NCBI RefSeq assembly: GCF_000236785.1 | Contig: NZ_AGUF01000028.1 | Coordinates: forward strand, 1 to 64,000 | DNA: 64,000 nt | Direction: 5' to 3' | Origin: Achromobacter arsenitoxydans SY8 | GTDB taxonomy: Bacteria > Pseudomonadota > Gammaproteobacteria > Burkholderiales > Burkholderiaceae_B | In this document: positions 1 through 8,550 of the stretch, one piece after another | Layout of the letters: every line of letters begins with the position of its first letter | Position numbering within the stretch: the first letter of the stretch is position 1 | Notes under the pieces: generated by a model | Database searches by the model: none | The model's input: the letters and a program-made list of their open reading frames with translations, nothing else | Told to the model about the DNA's origin: nothing | Translations under genes and position numbers: made by a program

Positions 1-1140
1 GCGCAGGATGTTCCGGCTGTGCTGCCGGATGCTCCCTCGGAGCCGCCGGCGACTCCCGCCGCGCCTGCTCCCGCGGCGCCGCAGGATATCCCCGCAGCAA
101 CGCAGAGTGCCCCCGCGGTGGTGCACGAGGCGCCCAGAGTTTCATGGCGGCTGGCGTCCAGCTTTCCGAACGAATCGCCCACGCTGTTCGCCGGCGCCGA
201 AGACGTGGCGCGCTACGTGGCCGAGGTCACAGACGGGCGCTTCACCATCGAGATCTTTCCCGCCGGCGATCTGGTTCAGCCTGGCCAGGTGCTCGAGGCG
301 GTGCAGCACCGTGTCGTCGATTGCGGCCATACCGCCTCCACGCGCTATTTCGATACCGATCCCGCGCTCTGCTTCGACGCGGCCGTGCCGTTCGGGCTCA
401 ACACCCGGCAAATGAATGCCTGGATGAACCAGGGCGAAGGGCTGGCCCTTACGCGCGTCCTGTTCGACAAATACGGCATCCTCAATTTCCCCTGCGGCTA
501 CACCGGTGCGCAGATGGGCGGCTGGTTCCGCGGCGAAATCAAGACGGTGGATGATCTGCGTGGACTGAAGGTGAAGGCCGGCGGATTCGCCCGCCATGTG
601 CTGTCGCGCCTTGGCGCCACGCCAGTCGACATTCCGGCGGCCGAGGCGTACACGGCCCTGGAACAGGGCGTCGTGGATGCCGTCGCCTGGATCGGGCCAT
701 ACGACGACGAGCGCCTGGCGCTCTACAAGGTGGCGCGCAACTATTATTTCCCGGGATGGTGGGCGGGCACCTTGCAGCTGTCGCTGTACGTGAACCAGGG
801 CGCGTACGAGGAACTGCCCAAGCCCTACCAGACCGCGCTGGCGCTGGCCTGCAATATGGCCTCCAGCAACATGATCGCCAGATACGATGCAGGCAATCCG
901 GATGCGCTGCGCCGGCTGGTGTCCCTGGGCGCGCAATTGAAGGCGTTTCCCAAACCGGTGCTGCAGGCGTGCCAGGAAGCATCGCTGGCGGCGTACAAGG
1001 AACTGAGCGCCAAGGATCCGATGTTCAAGAAGCTCTACGACAGCATGATGGCGTTTCGGGACAAGCAGGTTCCCTGGTTCCGGATGGCCGAGGGCAGTTT
1101 CGACAACATGGTGGCGACGCTGGGCCAGCCGGGCGCGTAA
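1..1140 (+). CDS. TRAP-type (DctP family) solute-binding protein, 5' partial
   Basis: The reading frame is open to the first base, so the start and any signal peptide lie outside the window. The visible part begins with an Ala/Pro-rich low-complexity stretch of about 45 residues, then a DctP-type fold: the opening RLASSFPNESP, the FPAGDL turn, and a VDDLRGLKVKAGG segment that corresponds to the region carrying the carboxylate-binding Arg in TRAP binding proteins. Such proteins bind organic acids in the periplasm and hand them to a DctQM membrane pair. No DctQM genes are next to it in this window; trpF follows 71 bases later. The Ala/Pro linker is unusual for a free periplasmic protein and suggests a tethered or lipoprotein form. 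The substrate cannot be read from the sequence. Confidence 0.8.
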   Translation, partial: AQDVPAVLPDAPSEPPATPAAPAPAAPQDIPAATQSAPAVVHEAPRVSWRLASSFPNESPTLFAGAEDVARYVAEVTDGRFTIEIFPAGDLVQPGQVLEAVQHRVVDCGHTASTRYFDTDPALCFDAAVPFGLNTRQMNAWMNQGEGLALTRVLFDKYGILNFPCGYTGAQMGGWFRGEIKTVDDLRGLKVKAGGFARHVLSRLGATPVDIPAAEAYTALEQGVVDAVAWIGPYDDERLALYKVARNYYFPGWWAGTLQLSLYVNQGAYEELPKPYQTALALACNMASSNMIARYDAGNPDALRRLVSLGAQLKAFPKPVLQACQEASLAAYKELSAKDPMFKKLYDSMMAFRDKQVPWFRMAEGSFDNMVATLGQPGA

Positions 1141-1211
1141 GCGATCGGCCAGGCCCAGATATACTGATTCAGCAAGTCGCGCTGGGCGACGTTTGTTTAG
1201 TAAAGAGTGTC

Positions 1212-1862
1212 ATGCGTACACGCATCAAGATCTGCGGGCTGACCCGCGAACAGGATGTCGACGCCGCCGTTTCGGCGGGCGTGGATGCGATCGGTTTTGT
1301 CTTCTATCCCAAAAGCAGGCGCTGCCTGACGCCGACGCGCGCCGCGCAGTTGCGGCGCATGGTGCCGGCCTTCGTCGATGTCGTGGCGCTCTTCGTGAAC
1401 CCGGGGCAGGACGAGGTCCAGGCCGTGCTGGATGAGGTTGGCCCCGAATTGCTGCAGTTCCATGGGGACGAAACCCCGTTGGAGTGCGCGCGTTATGGGC
1501 ATCGCTTCCTGCGCGCATTCCGTGTCGGCGCGCCCGGGATGGACACGGCGGAAAGCCTCGCTTCCACCTGCCGCGCCTACGGCGAGGCGTCGGGCTGGCT
1601 GTTCGACAGCTACAGCGCCGGCTATGGCGGCAGTGGACACGGCTTCGACTACGCGCTGCTCGACGAAGTGCGGGCTGATCCCGTGTCGCGCCCGCTGATC
1701 CTGTCGGGCGGATTGAACGCCGAAAACGTAGGCCAGGCCGTGCAGCGGGTGCGGCCGTGGGCGGTCGATGTGAGCAGCGGCGTGGAAGTCGAGCAAGGAA
1801 TAAAAAGTTCTGATAGAATCTCGTTCTTCGTTGCTGCGGCACATGACGCAGACACGAAGTGA
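1212..1862 (+). CDS. trpF: Phosphoribosylanthranilate isomerase TrpF
   Basis: This enzyme catalyses the isomerisation of N-(5-phosphoribosyl)anthranilate to CdRP in tryptophan biosynthesis. The 216-residue protein has the family's KICGLTR opening (catalytic Cys in ICG), the FVFYPKSRR segment and a phosphate-binding C-terminus, LSGGLNAENV then DVSSGVE. I chose the ATG at 1212 because MRTRIKICGL is the normal family N-terminus. The usual beta-proteobacterial neighbours trpB and trpA are not downstream; tRNA-Val follows instead. The last twenty or so codons (from about 1797) are strikingly AT-rich for this genome, with ATA, AAA, AGT, TCT and AGA in a row, and contain a -10-like TAGAAT at 1814-1819, although the protein still reads as a normal TrpF C-terminus. 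Confidence 0.95.
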   Translation: MRTRIKICGLTREQDVDAAVSAGVDAIGFVFYPKSRRCLTPTRAAQLRRMVPAFVDVVALFVNPGQDEVQAVLDEVGPELLQFHGDETPLECARYGHRFLRAFRVGAPGMDTAESLASTCRAYGEASGWLFDSYSAGYGGSGHGFDYALLDEVRADPVSRPLILSGGLNAENVGQAVQRVRPWAVDVSSGVEVEQGIKSSDRISFFVAAAHDADTK

Positions 1863-2000
1863 AGGGAAAAAAGTAGTGCTTGTTGTGTAGTTGAAGTAGC
1901 AGTTGAAAGTGATTGGGCGCGGCTGAAAACAGCGAGTCCAAATAGGTTCAAAGCAAACTTCAAAGCGCAATAAAAAATGCAAAAAATCTTCCAAGACGAT

Positions 2001-2029
2001 TTGCATAGTTTAAAAAAGCACTATATAAT
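2001..2029 (+). promoter_or_regulatory. Sigma-70 promoter of tRNA-Val
   Basis: TTGCAT (2001-2006), a 17-base spacer and a perfect TATAAT (2024-2029) stand 13 bases before the tRNA. The 100 bases upstream are A/T-rich with A-tracts, as expected for an UP-element-driven stable RNA promoter. Confidence 0.85.
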
Positions 2030-2042
2030 TCTTCTTCTTTGC

Positions 2043-2119
2043 AGGCGGTTAGCTCAGCTGGTTAGAGCGCCACGTTGACATCGTGGAGGTCGTTGGTTCG
2101 ATTCCAATACCGCCTACCA
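2043..2119 (+). tRNA. tRNA-Val (anticodon GAC)
   Basis: A complete 77-base cloverleaf. The acceptor arm AGGCGGT pairs perfectly with ACCGCCT; there is a GCTC/GAGC D stem, a CCACG/CGTGG anticodon stem with loop TTGACAT (anticodon GAC), a GTTGG/CCAAT T arm with TTCGATT, discriminator A and an encoded CCA. It is a single-gene transcription unit with its own promoter and terminator. Confidence 0.97.
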
Positions 2120-2170
2120 AATTCCTGCAAAGGTGTGTCTGATAGAGCTAGTCGGACACAGACCTGAAAA

Positions 2171-2208
2171 GCCGCGAAAGTCTTTTGACTTCGCGGCTTT
2201 TTGCTTTT
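2171..2208 (+). terminator. Rho-independent terminator after tRNA-Val
   Basis: GCCGCGAAAGTC (2171-2182), loop TTTT, GACTTCGCGGC (2187-2197) with one bulged A, followed by TTTTTGCTTTT. It ends the tRNA-Val transcript. Confidence 0.9.
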
Positions 2209-2459
2209 CTAGCGGATTTTTGTATTGATCCGGGAATATCGCGGTAAACCGATTAAGCGCATGGCGTGTCAACGCATTTGCGGATCGTATGCCTTAGCCG
2301 ATTGTCGTAGGAATACCGATTGCGAGCGCGAATTTAATGTCGCGCATACCGGCTTCCGCTCTGCCGCATGGTGGGGTTTTGCTTGTCGCGGTATTGCTCT
2401 ACTGTTTTCCGTCAGCCATATTCGGCGTTGCGTGTTCGGCCATACCCCAGGATAAATCC

Positions 2460-3170
2460 ATGCAGTTCCACAGCAAGCTCGCATTCCTGACCTCATGCCT
2501 GTGGCTTGCGGGCTGCGTGACGTCTGTGCCGAAAGCTCCGCAGGTGCGCGCGGATGAACTGCCCATGTATGGCGCCGGCAAGCAGGCCGGGGCAGCAGTG
2601 ACCGCAGCCCGCGACGGTTCGATCACCGAGGCGGCCCGGTCATACGGTTCGCCGGGAGCGGCCGCCCAGGCGCTGGTGGAGCAGGGGTATCGTCTTCAGC
2701 GGGAGGCTCAGCCAGGCATGGCCATGCGGAGTTTCAATCAGGCGTGGCTGCTGAATCCCGACAATCCCGAGGTATACGCCGGGTTTGCGGTGGTCCTGGA
2801 AGACCAGCGCAAGCTCTGCCAGGCAATGAGCATGATGGACCGGGCGATCAGTCTGCATCCGCCGACGTTCCGCGGCATCTATGCGGATGCGGGGCGGATT
2901 GCTGCGCGTTGCGCGGCGGAAGACAAGACTCTGCCGCCCGAAGCGCGAATTGCCGCCACGGCGCGTTCGGACGAGTGGTATCGCAAGAGCGAGGCCGTCG
3001 AACCCGACAAGGGCTATCTGTATGCCTCGTGGGCGACCGCCTACTACTGGCGTGGGCAGTATGGCGAGGCCTGGGCCATGGTGCACCGGTCGCGCGCCGC
3101 GGGCGGCAATCCCAGCCCGGCATTCGTGGAAATGCTGCGTGCAAGAATGCCCGAACCGCCGTCTTCCTGA
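2460..3170 (+). CDS. TPR-repeat lipoprotein (TadD/PilF-like), function unknown
   Basis: A 236-residue protein. The ATG at 2460 opens a clean type II signal peptide with lipobox LAGC (Cys19), so it is probably a lipid-anchored outer-membrane or periplasmic protein; AGGA lies about 10 bases upstream. Residues about 65-135 look like tetratricopeptide repeats (EQGYRLQREAQPGMAMRSF, then AWLLNPDNPEVYAGFAVVL), and a further repeat near the C-terminus includes AYYWRGQYGEAWAMVHRS. TPR lipoproteins act as assembly or scaffold factors for secretion and pilus systems, but no such genes are nearby, so the role is unknown. It stands between tRNA-Val and a DUF454 gene 63 bases downstream. Confidence 0.8.
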   Translation: MQFHSKLAFLTSCLWLAGCVTSVPKAPQVRADELPMYGAGKQAGAAVTAARDGSITEAARSYGSPGAAAQALVEQGYRLQREAQPGMAMRSFNQAWLLNPDNPEVYAGFAVVLEDQRKLCQAMSMMDRAISLHPPTFRGIYADAGRIAARCAAEDKTLPPEARIAATARSDEWYRKSEAVEPDKGYLYASWATAYYWRGQYGEAWAMVHRSRAAGGNPSPAFVEMLRARMPEPPSS

Positions 3171-3233
3171 TGTGGGCGGGATGATTGCCTGCGGGCAACC
3201 GGCGCGGCCATTTGCGATATCCTGCTGACCATC

Positions 3234-3629
3234 ATGATGAGAGCACTTTGGTTATGCCTGGGCTGCCTGATGCTGGCGTTGGGCGTCATCGGCGCGTTCC
3301 TGCCGGTCATGCCGACGACGATCTTCCTGATCCTTGCGGTGGCCTGCTTTTCCCGATCGTCGCCGCGGCTTGAGAAATGGCTGCTGGACAGTCCGACGTA
3401 CGGACCTTCGCTGCGCGCCTGGCGCGAGCAGGGGGCCGTGTCGCGCAAGGGCAAGGCGTATGCTTGCGCGGGCATGGCGGCGGGCTATCTGTTGTTTTTC
3501 TGGAGCGCGCACCCCTCGTTGCCGCTGGCCATTGGCGTGGGCGTTTTTTTCCTGGCCAGCGCGGCCTATGTCGTCAGCCGTCCGGCTCCGAAGTCGGACG
3601 ACGCCAGGAAGGAAACTTCCGCCAGATAA
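3234..3629 (+). CDS. DUF454 (YbaN-like) inner-membrane protein
   Basis: A 131-residue membrane protein with the DUF454 signature: GxxGAFLPVMPTTIFLILAVACF in the first hydrophobic segment, then a SRSSPRLEKWLLDSPTYGP cytoplasmic stretch, a WREQGAVSRKGK motif and two more hydrophobic segments (about residues 76-112). YbaN-type proteins are widespread and uncharacterised, sometimes linked to haem or quinone genes. It may share a transcript with the lipoprotein upstream. It converges on the dehydratase gene with only 23 bases between the stops. Confidence 0.85.
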   Translation: MMRALWLCLGCLMLALGVIGAFLPVMPTTIFLILAVACFSRSSPRLEKWLLDSPTYGPSLRAWREQGAVSRKGKAYACAGMAAGYLLFFWSAHPSLPLAIGVGVFFLASAAYVVSRPAPKSDDARKETSAR

Positions 3630-3652
3630 GGCTGCTGCGCAGCCCATGCCGG

Positions 3653-5434
3653 TCAGTGCGAATGCCGTGGGTCGCCACGCGTTTCCACCACCTTCAGATA
3701 TAGCGTGGCGGCCTCCAGGCAGCCGCCCGTCGACAGTTGCCCCACCGTTTGCCGGTACAGCTCCTGCCAGGGCGTCTGCGACGCCGGCGCCTCGTACGGC
3801 GGCTCCTGTCTGCGTTTCTCCAGTTCCGGCTCGTCCACCAGCAGGGTGACCGACCGCTGGTTCAGGTCGACGCGAATCCGGTCTCCGGTACGCAGCAGCG
3901 CCAGGCCGCCGCCCACGGCGGCTTCGGGCGACATGTTCAGGATGGATGGGCTGGCGGACGTGCCGCTCTGGCGGCCGTCTCCCAGACAGGGCAGGGAGTC
4001 GATGCCGCGCTTGAGCAGATGCGAGGGCGGCGCCATGTTGACCACTTCGGCGCTGCCGGGGTAGCCGACGGTGCCGGCGCCCCGGATCACCAGGATGCAG
4101 TGTTCGTCGATGTTCAGGGCGGGATCCTCGATGCGCGCGTGGTAGTCCTCGGGGCCTTCGAATACGATGGCGCGCGTTTCGAAGGCGTTTTCCGAACCGG
4201 GTTCGGACAGGTACGCGCGGCGGAACGCCTCGCCCACGACCGACATCTTGATGATGGCGCTGTCAAAGAAGTTGCCCGACAGCACGATGAAGCCCGCCCG
4301 GTGCTTGAGCGGCGCTTCGCAACTGCGGATCACGTCGGCGTCGTGGGTTTTCGAGGCCGCGGCGATGTCGCCGATGGTCTTGCCGGATACCGTCGGGCAA
4401 TCCGCGTGCAGCCGGCCCGCCGCCAGCAGTTCGTGCAGCACCGCCGGCACGCCGCCCGCGCGGTGAAATCCTTCGCCCAGGTACTCGCCCGCGGGTACGC
4501 AATTGACCAGCAGCGGCACGTCTTCGCCCAGCCGCTGCCAATCGTCCAGGCTCAGGTCGATGCCTGCATGGCGGGCCATGGCGATCAGGTGCGGCGGGCA
4601 ATTGCTGGAGGCGCCCAGCGCCGACGCGACGACGATGGCGTTTTCGAACGCCTGGCGGGTCATGATGTGCGAGGGGCGCAGGTCCTCGCGCACCATATCG
4701 CAGATGCGCATGCCGGTGGCGTACGCCATCTGGCCGCGTTCGCGGTAGGGCGCGGGGATGCTGGCGCAGGTGGGCAGCGACATGCCCAGCGCCTCGGCCA
4801 GCGAGTTCATCGACAGCGCCGTGCCCATGGTGTTGCAGTGGCCGATCGACGGCGACGACGCGGTGGCCAGGGTCATGAAGCCTTCGTAGTCCAGTTTGCC
4901 CGCGGCCATCAGGTTGCGCGCGTGCCAGATGACGGTGCCCGATCCGACGCGCTGGCCCTCATGCCAGCCGTCCAGCATGGGGCCGCCCGACAGCACGATG
5001 GCCGGGATGTCGACAGTGGCCGCGGCCATCAGGCAGGCGGGCGTGGTCTTGTCGCAGCCGGTCGTCAGCACCACGCCATCCAGCGGATAGCCATGCAGGA
5101 TCTCCACCAGGCCGAGGTAGGCGAGGTTGCGGTCCAGCGCGGCGGTGGGCCGGCGGCCCTGTTCCGCCAGCGGATGCACCGGGAACTCCATCGGTATGCC
5201 GCCCGCGTCCCGGATGCCAGCCTTGATGCGTTCGGCCAGCGCCAGATGATGACGGTTGCACGGCGCCAGGTCGCTGCCGGTCTGGGCGATGCCGATGATC
5301 GGCCGCCCCGACTGCAGTTCCTGGCGCGTCAGGCCATAGTTGAGATAGCGCTCGACGTAGATCGCCGTCATGTCGGCGTGCGAGGGATCGTCGAACCATT
5401 TCTGGCTGCGCAGTCTGCGGGGTGTCTGGGACAT
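3653..5434 (-). CDS. IlvD/Edd-family sugar-acid dehydratase (L-arabinonate dehydratase type)
   Basis: A 593-residue protein of the IlvD/Edd family, of the length of the pentonate/hexonate dehydratase branch. These enzymes remove water from aldonic acids to give 2-keto-3-deoxy acids. Three cysteines expected to bind the [2Fe-2S] cluster are at Cys59 (DLAPCN), Cys127 (TTGCDKT) and Cys200 (GHCNTMG), the same positions as described for L-arabinonate dehydratase. It ends the operon begun by the TRAP transporter genes; the gap to the binding-protein gene is 57 bases. A LacI-type regulator stands at the head of the cluster. Together this supports uptake of a sugar acid followed by its dehydration. 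The exact substrate (arabinonate, xylonate, galactonate or fuconate) is not decided by the sequence. Confidence 0.85.
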   Translation of the reverse strand: MSQTPRRLRSQKWFDDPSHADMTAIYVERYLNYGLTRQELQSGRPIIGIAQTGSDLAPCNRHHLALAERIKAGIRDAGGIPMEFPVHPLAEQGRRPTAALDRNLAYLGLVEILHGYPLDGVVLTTGCDKTTPACLMAAATVDIPAIVLSGGPMLDGWHEGQRVGSGTVIWHARNLMAAGKLDYEGFMTLATASSPSIGHCNTMGTALSMNSLAEALGMSLPTCASIPAPYRERGQMAYATGMRICDMVREDLRPSHIMTRQAFENAIVVASALGASSNCPPHLIAMARHAGIDLSLDDWQRLGEDVPLLVNCVPAGEYLGEGFHRAGGVPAVLHELLAAGRLHADCPTVSGKTIGDIAAASKTHDADVIRSCEAPLKHRAGFIVLSGNFFDSAIIKMSVVGEAFRRAYLSEPGSENAFETRAIVFEGPEDYHARIEDPALNIDEHCILVIRGAGTVGYPGSAEVVNMAPPSHLLKRGIDSLPCLGDGRQSGTSASPSILNMSPEAAVGGGLALLRTGDRIRVDLNQRSVTLLVDEPELEKRRQEPPYEAPASQTPWQELYRQTVGQLSTGGCLEAATLYLKVVETRGDPRHSH

Positions 5435-5491
5435 GGTTGTCTCGCTTGCTTCGGTTGCAGGCCGGCCCGGACCGGATCCGGGCCGCCAGCG

Positions 5492-6508
5492 CTAGTTGCG
5501 CGCCTTCTGAATTTCGTCGTTCAACTGCTTGACCAGTTCAGGCCCGAGTTCCTGCGTGTACTTGTCGACGACGGGCTGAACCTTCTGCCGCATGCGGGCA
5601 ATTTCCTCGGGCGAGATGGTGTTGATCTTCATGCCGTTCTTCTCGAGGGTGCCCATGGCCTTGGTGGAATCGGTGCGACTGTCCTGCCGTTCGAAGTCGC
5701 GCGACGCTGCCGCAGCCTGGCGGATCAGTTTCTGTTCGTCGGCCGACAGCGTGTCCCACCATTTCTTGGAAGCCAGCACCACCCAGGGCGTATAGACGTG
5801 GCGCGTGATGGTCAGGTAGGGCTGCACTTCATAGAACTTGCTGCTCTGGATCGTGGTGATGGGGTTTTCCTGACCGTCTACCGTGCGGGTCTCCAGCGCG
5901 GTGAAGAGTTCCGAAAACGGCATGGGGACTGCGTTGGCGCCCAGGGTATTGAAGACGCCCAGCGCGACCTGGTTCTGCATGACGCGCAGCTTGATCCCCT
6001 GCAGGTCCTCGGCCCGCGTGATGGGGCGCTTGGAGTTGGTCATGTTGCGAAAGCCGTTTTCCCAGTAGACCAGGCCCACCAGCCCCTTGGCTTCCAGCTT
6101 CTTCAAGAGGTCCTGCCCGAGCTGTCCGTCGAGCACGGCGTCGGCTTCTTTCTCGCTGTTGAAGAGAAAGGGCAGGTCGAACACGCCGAATTCTTTGACC
6201 ATGCCGGCCAGCGGCGCGGTGGACCCCACCATCATTTCCTGTGCGCCGCCCACCAGCGCGCTCTGCATCTGTTCGTCGGATCCCAGGTTGGCGGATCCGA
6301 AGGTCCTCATCTTGAGCTTGCCGCCGCTGACTTTCTCGAGTTCCTGCGCCAGGAAGCGGGCGGCGCGTCCCTGCACGCTTTCTTCGTTCAGGCCGTAGCC
6401 GAAGCGGATCAGGCGCGGTTTGACGTCCGCGGCGGCGGCCACGCCGGCGACGGTGCAGGACAGCACCGTCGCCAGGACAAGAATACGGGTCTTGAAGTGC
6501 TTGATCAT
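5492..6508 (-). CDS. TRAP transporter periplasmic binding protein (DctP family)
   Basis: A 338-residue protein with a signal peptide (hydrophobic residues 8-24, likely cleavage after AAA-A). The mature part has the DctP family landmarks: RFGYGLNEESVQGRAA at the start, GSANLGSDEQM, and the LQGIKLRVMQN segment with the Arg that clamps substrate carboxylates, then ALETRTVDGQENP. It delivers substrate to the DctQM pair encoded just upstream in the same operon. A strong ribosome site (AAGGAGG) precedes the ATG. The linked dehydratase suggests an aldonic or related sugar acid as ligand. Confidence 0.9.
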   Translation of the reverse strand: MIKHFKTRILVLATVLSCTVAGVAAAADVKPRLIRFGYGLNEESVQGRAARFLAQELEKVSGGKLKMRTFGSANLGSDEQMQSALVGGAQEMMVGSTAPLAGMVKEFGVFDLPFLFNSEKEADAVLDGQLGQDLLKKLEAKGLVGLVYWENGFRNMTNSKRPITRAEDLQGIKLRVMQNQVALGVFNTLGANAVPMPFSELFTALETRTVDGQENPITTIQSSKFYEVQPYLTITRHVYTPWVVLASKKWWDTLSADEQKLIRQAAAASRDFERQDSRTDSTKAMGTLEKNGMKINTISPEEIARMRQKVQPVVDKYTQELGPELVKQLNDEIQKARN

Positions 6509-6539
6509 GGTGTTCCTCCTTGGGGTTTTTTCAATGCCG

Positions 6540-7820
6540 CTAGTGCATCCAGCGTGCGGGTACGGTGATCAGCTCGGGGAAGATCACCAGCAGGGCCAGC
6601 AGCAGCGTGTAGGCCACGACGTAGCGCCACACCCCTCTGCAGATGGTTTCCATATTGATGCGGGCCACGCCGCACACCACGTTCAGCACCGTGCCCACGG
6701 GGGGCGTCAGCAGGCCGACGCTGCCGACCATGACGAACATGACGCCGAAGTACACCGGGTCGATGCCCGCCTTGACGACGACCGGCATGAGCACGGGGCC
6801 CAGGATCAGGATGGTGGGCGTCAGGTCCATGACCGTGCCCACCAGCGTCAGCAGGATCAACAGCGCGAACATCAGCATCTTGGGCTGGTCCATCACCGGT
6901 TCAAGCAGGGCGATCAGATCCTGCGGCAGGTCGGCAAGGGTGATCATGTAGGAGGAGACCATGGCGGCCGCCACCAGGAACATGACGACGGCAGTGGTGC
7001 GCGCGGCATTGATAAACAGCCGTCCCAGGTCGCGCAGGCCGATCTCCCGGTAGACAAACAGGCTGACCAGCAGCGCGTAGACGGCGGCGACGACGGCGGC
7101 CTCCGTCGGCGTGAAGATGCCGCCCCGCAGGCCGCCGATGATGATCACGGGCAGGAAGAGGGCCCACAGCGAGCCGCGAAGCGCCTTCAGGCGTGTGCTC
7201 CAGGACTCGCGCGGCGACGGCTCGATGCTGCCGTGCTTGCGCGCCACCCACGTCCACACGGCGATCAGCGTCAGGCCCATCATCAGTCCGGGCGCGATGC
7301 CCGCGAAGAAGAGTTTGGTGATCGAGACGTTGGTGGCGACCCCGAAAATGATGAACGAGATCGACGGCGGGATGATGGGAGCGATGATGCCGCCCGCTGC
7401 AATCAGCCCCGAGGCCTGACCGGCGTTGTAGCCTCTTTCGCGCAGCATCGGGATCAGCAGCGAACCGAGCGCGGCGGCATCGGCGACGGCGGAGCCCGAC
7501 AGCGAGGCCAGCAGCACGCTGGCAAAGATGGCCACATAGCCCAGGCCGCCCTGGATGTGGCCCACGAAGGTGTTGGCCAGGTGCACGATGCGGCGGGAAA
7601 TGCCGCCGGCGTTCATCAGTTCGCCTGCCAGCATGAACAGCGGCACCGCCATCAGCGTGAAGCTGTTGGCGCCGGACAGCATGTTCTGCGCGAGAAGCTG
7701 GGTGTCGTAGAAGTCCAGCTGGAACATCATGACGATCGCGCTGATGATCAGCGCGAAGGCGATCGGCATGCCCAGGGCGATCAGCCCCAGCAGCACGACG
7801 AGGAAGACGGTCAGGATCAT
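6540..7820 (-). CDS. TRAP transporter large permease (DctM family)
   Basis: A 426-residue, very hydrophobic protein with about twelve membrane segments and DctM motifs such as PLFMLAGELMNAGGISRRIV, a GSSVADAAALGSLLIPMLRERGY-type stretch and the IAAGGIIAPIIPPS motif. It is the sodium-coupled transport subunit that works with the small DctQ subunit. The coding order is Q, M, P and then the dehydratase on the minus strand, with 40 bases between Q and M and 31 between M and P, so a single transcript is likely. Confidence 0.92.
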   Translation of the reverse strand: MILTVFLVVLLGLIALGMPIAFALIISAIVMMFQLDFYDTQLLAQNMLSGANSFTLMAVPLFMLAGELMNAGGISRRIVHLANTFVGHIQGGLGYVAIFASVLLASLSGSAVADAAALGSLLIPMLRERGYNAGQASGLIAAGGIIAPIIPPSISFIIFGVATNVSITKLFFAGIAPGLMMGLTLIAVWTWVARKHGSIEPSPRESWSTRLKALRGSLWALFLPVIIIGGLRGGIFTPTEAAVVAAVYALLVSLFVYREIGLRDLGRLFINAARTTAVVMFLVAAAMVSSYMITLADLPQDLIALLEPVMDQPKMLMFALLILLTLVGTVMDLTPTILILGPVLMPVVVKAGIDPVYFGVMFVMVGSVGLLTPPVGTVLNVVCGVARINMETICRGVWRYVVAYTLLLALLVIFPELITVPARWMH

Positions 7821-7860
7821 TGCGGATGTCCGGGCGGATGAGAGGGCGAGTAGGGCGGAT

Positions 7861-8418
7861 TCAGATCAGGGGGTCTTCGGGACTGGATTCCGCCGGAAGA
7901 GGGCCCCCCGCAATCACGCGGACCAGATCAATGAGGGTCAGGATGCCCATGGCCACGGCGGCATAAAGGCCAGCCGCGTTGAACACGGCCAACGGCATGC
8001 CCGTGACGGGCAGCACCGTGTCCAGACCGATGACGGTCTGCACCCAGCCGCCTTCGGCCAGCAGCCACAGCACCCACAGGATCATCAACTGGCAGGCGAT
8101 GTGCGACACGCGGCGGGCGGCCGGGCCGAAACGTTCGACCAGCATGGTCACGCCGATGTGCTGGTGTTCCCGCAGCGCGATGACCGCTCCCAGGAAGATC
8201 AGCCAGACGAAGGCCAGCCTGGAAAGTTCGTCGGATACGTTGATGCCGGAATTGAAGAAGTAGCGCAGCGCCACGTTGCCGAACAGCAGCACGAGCATGA
8301 CGACCAGACAGGCGACCATCAGCCAGGTCTGCAGCGCGAAGCACCAGTCCGCCGCCCGGGCCAGGGGGGAACGATCCGGCCGTGCGCGGCCGGGCCGCCC
8401 CGGTGGGGATGCATGCAT
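7861..8418 (-). CDS. TRAP transporter small permease (DctQ family)
   Basis: A 185-residue protein with four predicted membrane segments and the DctQ-type NVALRYFFNSGINVSDELSRLAFVWLIFLGAVIALREHQHIGV region. It is the scaffold subunit that pairs with DctM. It is the first gene of the operon; AGGAGA stands 8 bases before the ATG. Its promoter appears to overlap the palindromic operator at 8472-8487. Confidence 0.9.
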   Translation of the reverse strand: MHASPPGRPGRARPDRSPLARAADWCFALQTWLMVACLVVMLVLLFGNVALRYFFNSGINVSDELSRLAFVWLIFLGAVIALREHQHIGVTMLVERFGPAARRVSHIACQLMILWVLWLLAEGGWVQTVIGLDTVLPVTGMPLAVFNAAGLYAAVAMGILTLIDLVRVIAGGPLPAESSPEDPLI

Positions 8419-8471
8419 GTTTGTCTCCTATCCGTTTCCCGGAATTTTTTTTTAGGCTTATGCTGCAAAGG

Positions 8472-8487
8472 ATGTTAGCGCTAACAT
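8472..8487. promoter_or_regulatory. Palindromic operator for the LacI/GntR-type regulator
   Basis: ATGTTAGCGCTAACAT is a perfect 16-bp palindrome of the LacI/GalR operator type (central CG, as in gluconate GntR sites). On the minus strand a promoter reads TTGCCA, 18 bases, TAACAT, with the -10 inside the right half of the palindrome. Binding would block transcription of the transporter-dehydratase operon and perhaps the regulator's own gene, 64 bases away. Confidence 0.85.
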
Positions 8488-8550
8488 TTTCGCTTTGGCA
8501 ACCCCCTTTTTTTGCGTCAGACTACGCGCTTCGACCTGCCGAGAGGGCCC

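Noticed and set aside
142-936. Long open frame on the minus strand opposite the TRAP binding protein
   Set aside because: Shadow frame produced by high GC; the translation is His/Gly/Arg-rich, has no family features and lies antisense to a clear gene.
2135-2159. Small hairpin GTGTCTGA / TCGGACAC between tRNA-Val and its terminator
   Set aside because: Weak stem without a T-run; probably part of the trailer sequence removed during tRNA processing.
2043-2300. tRNA-Val and tRNA-Pro as attachment sites of integrated elements
   Set aside because: No integrase, no direct repeat of the tRNA 3' end and no change in gene type downstream of either tRNA.
3631-3645. GGCTGC-TGC-GCAGCC hairpin between the DUF454 and dehydratase genes
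   Set aside because: Only six base pairs and no T-tract in either direction; not convincing as a terminator.
3737-6568. 943-codon plus-strand open frame opposite the dehydratase and TRAP binding protein
   Set aside because: Antisense to two well-supported genes; the sequence is low-complexity (His, Arg, Gly, Ala) with no domain.
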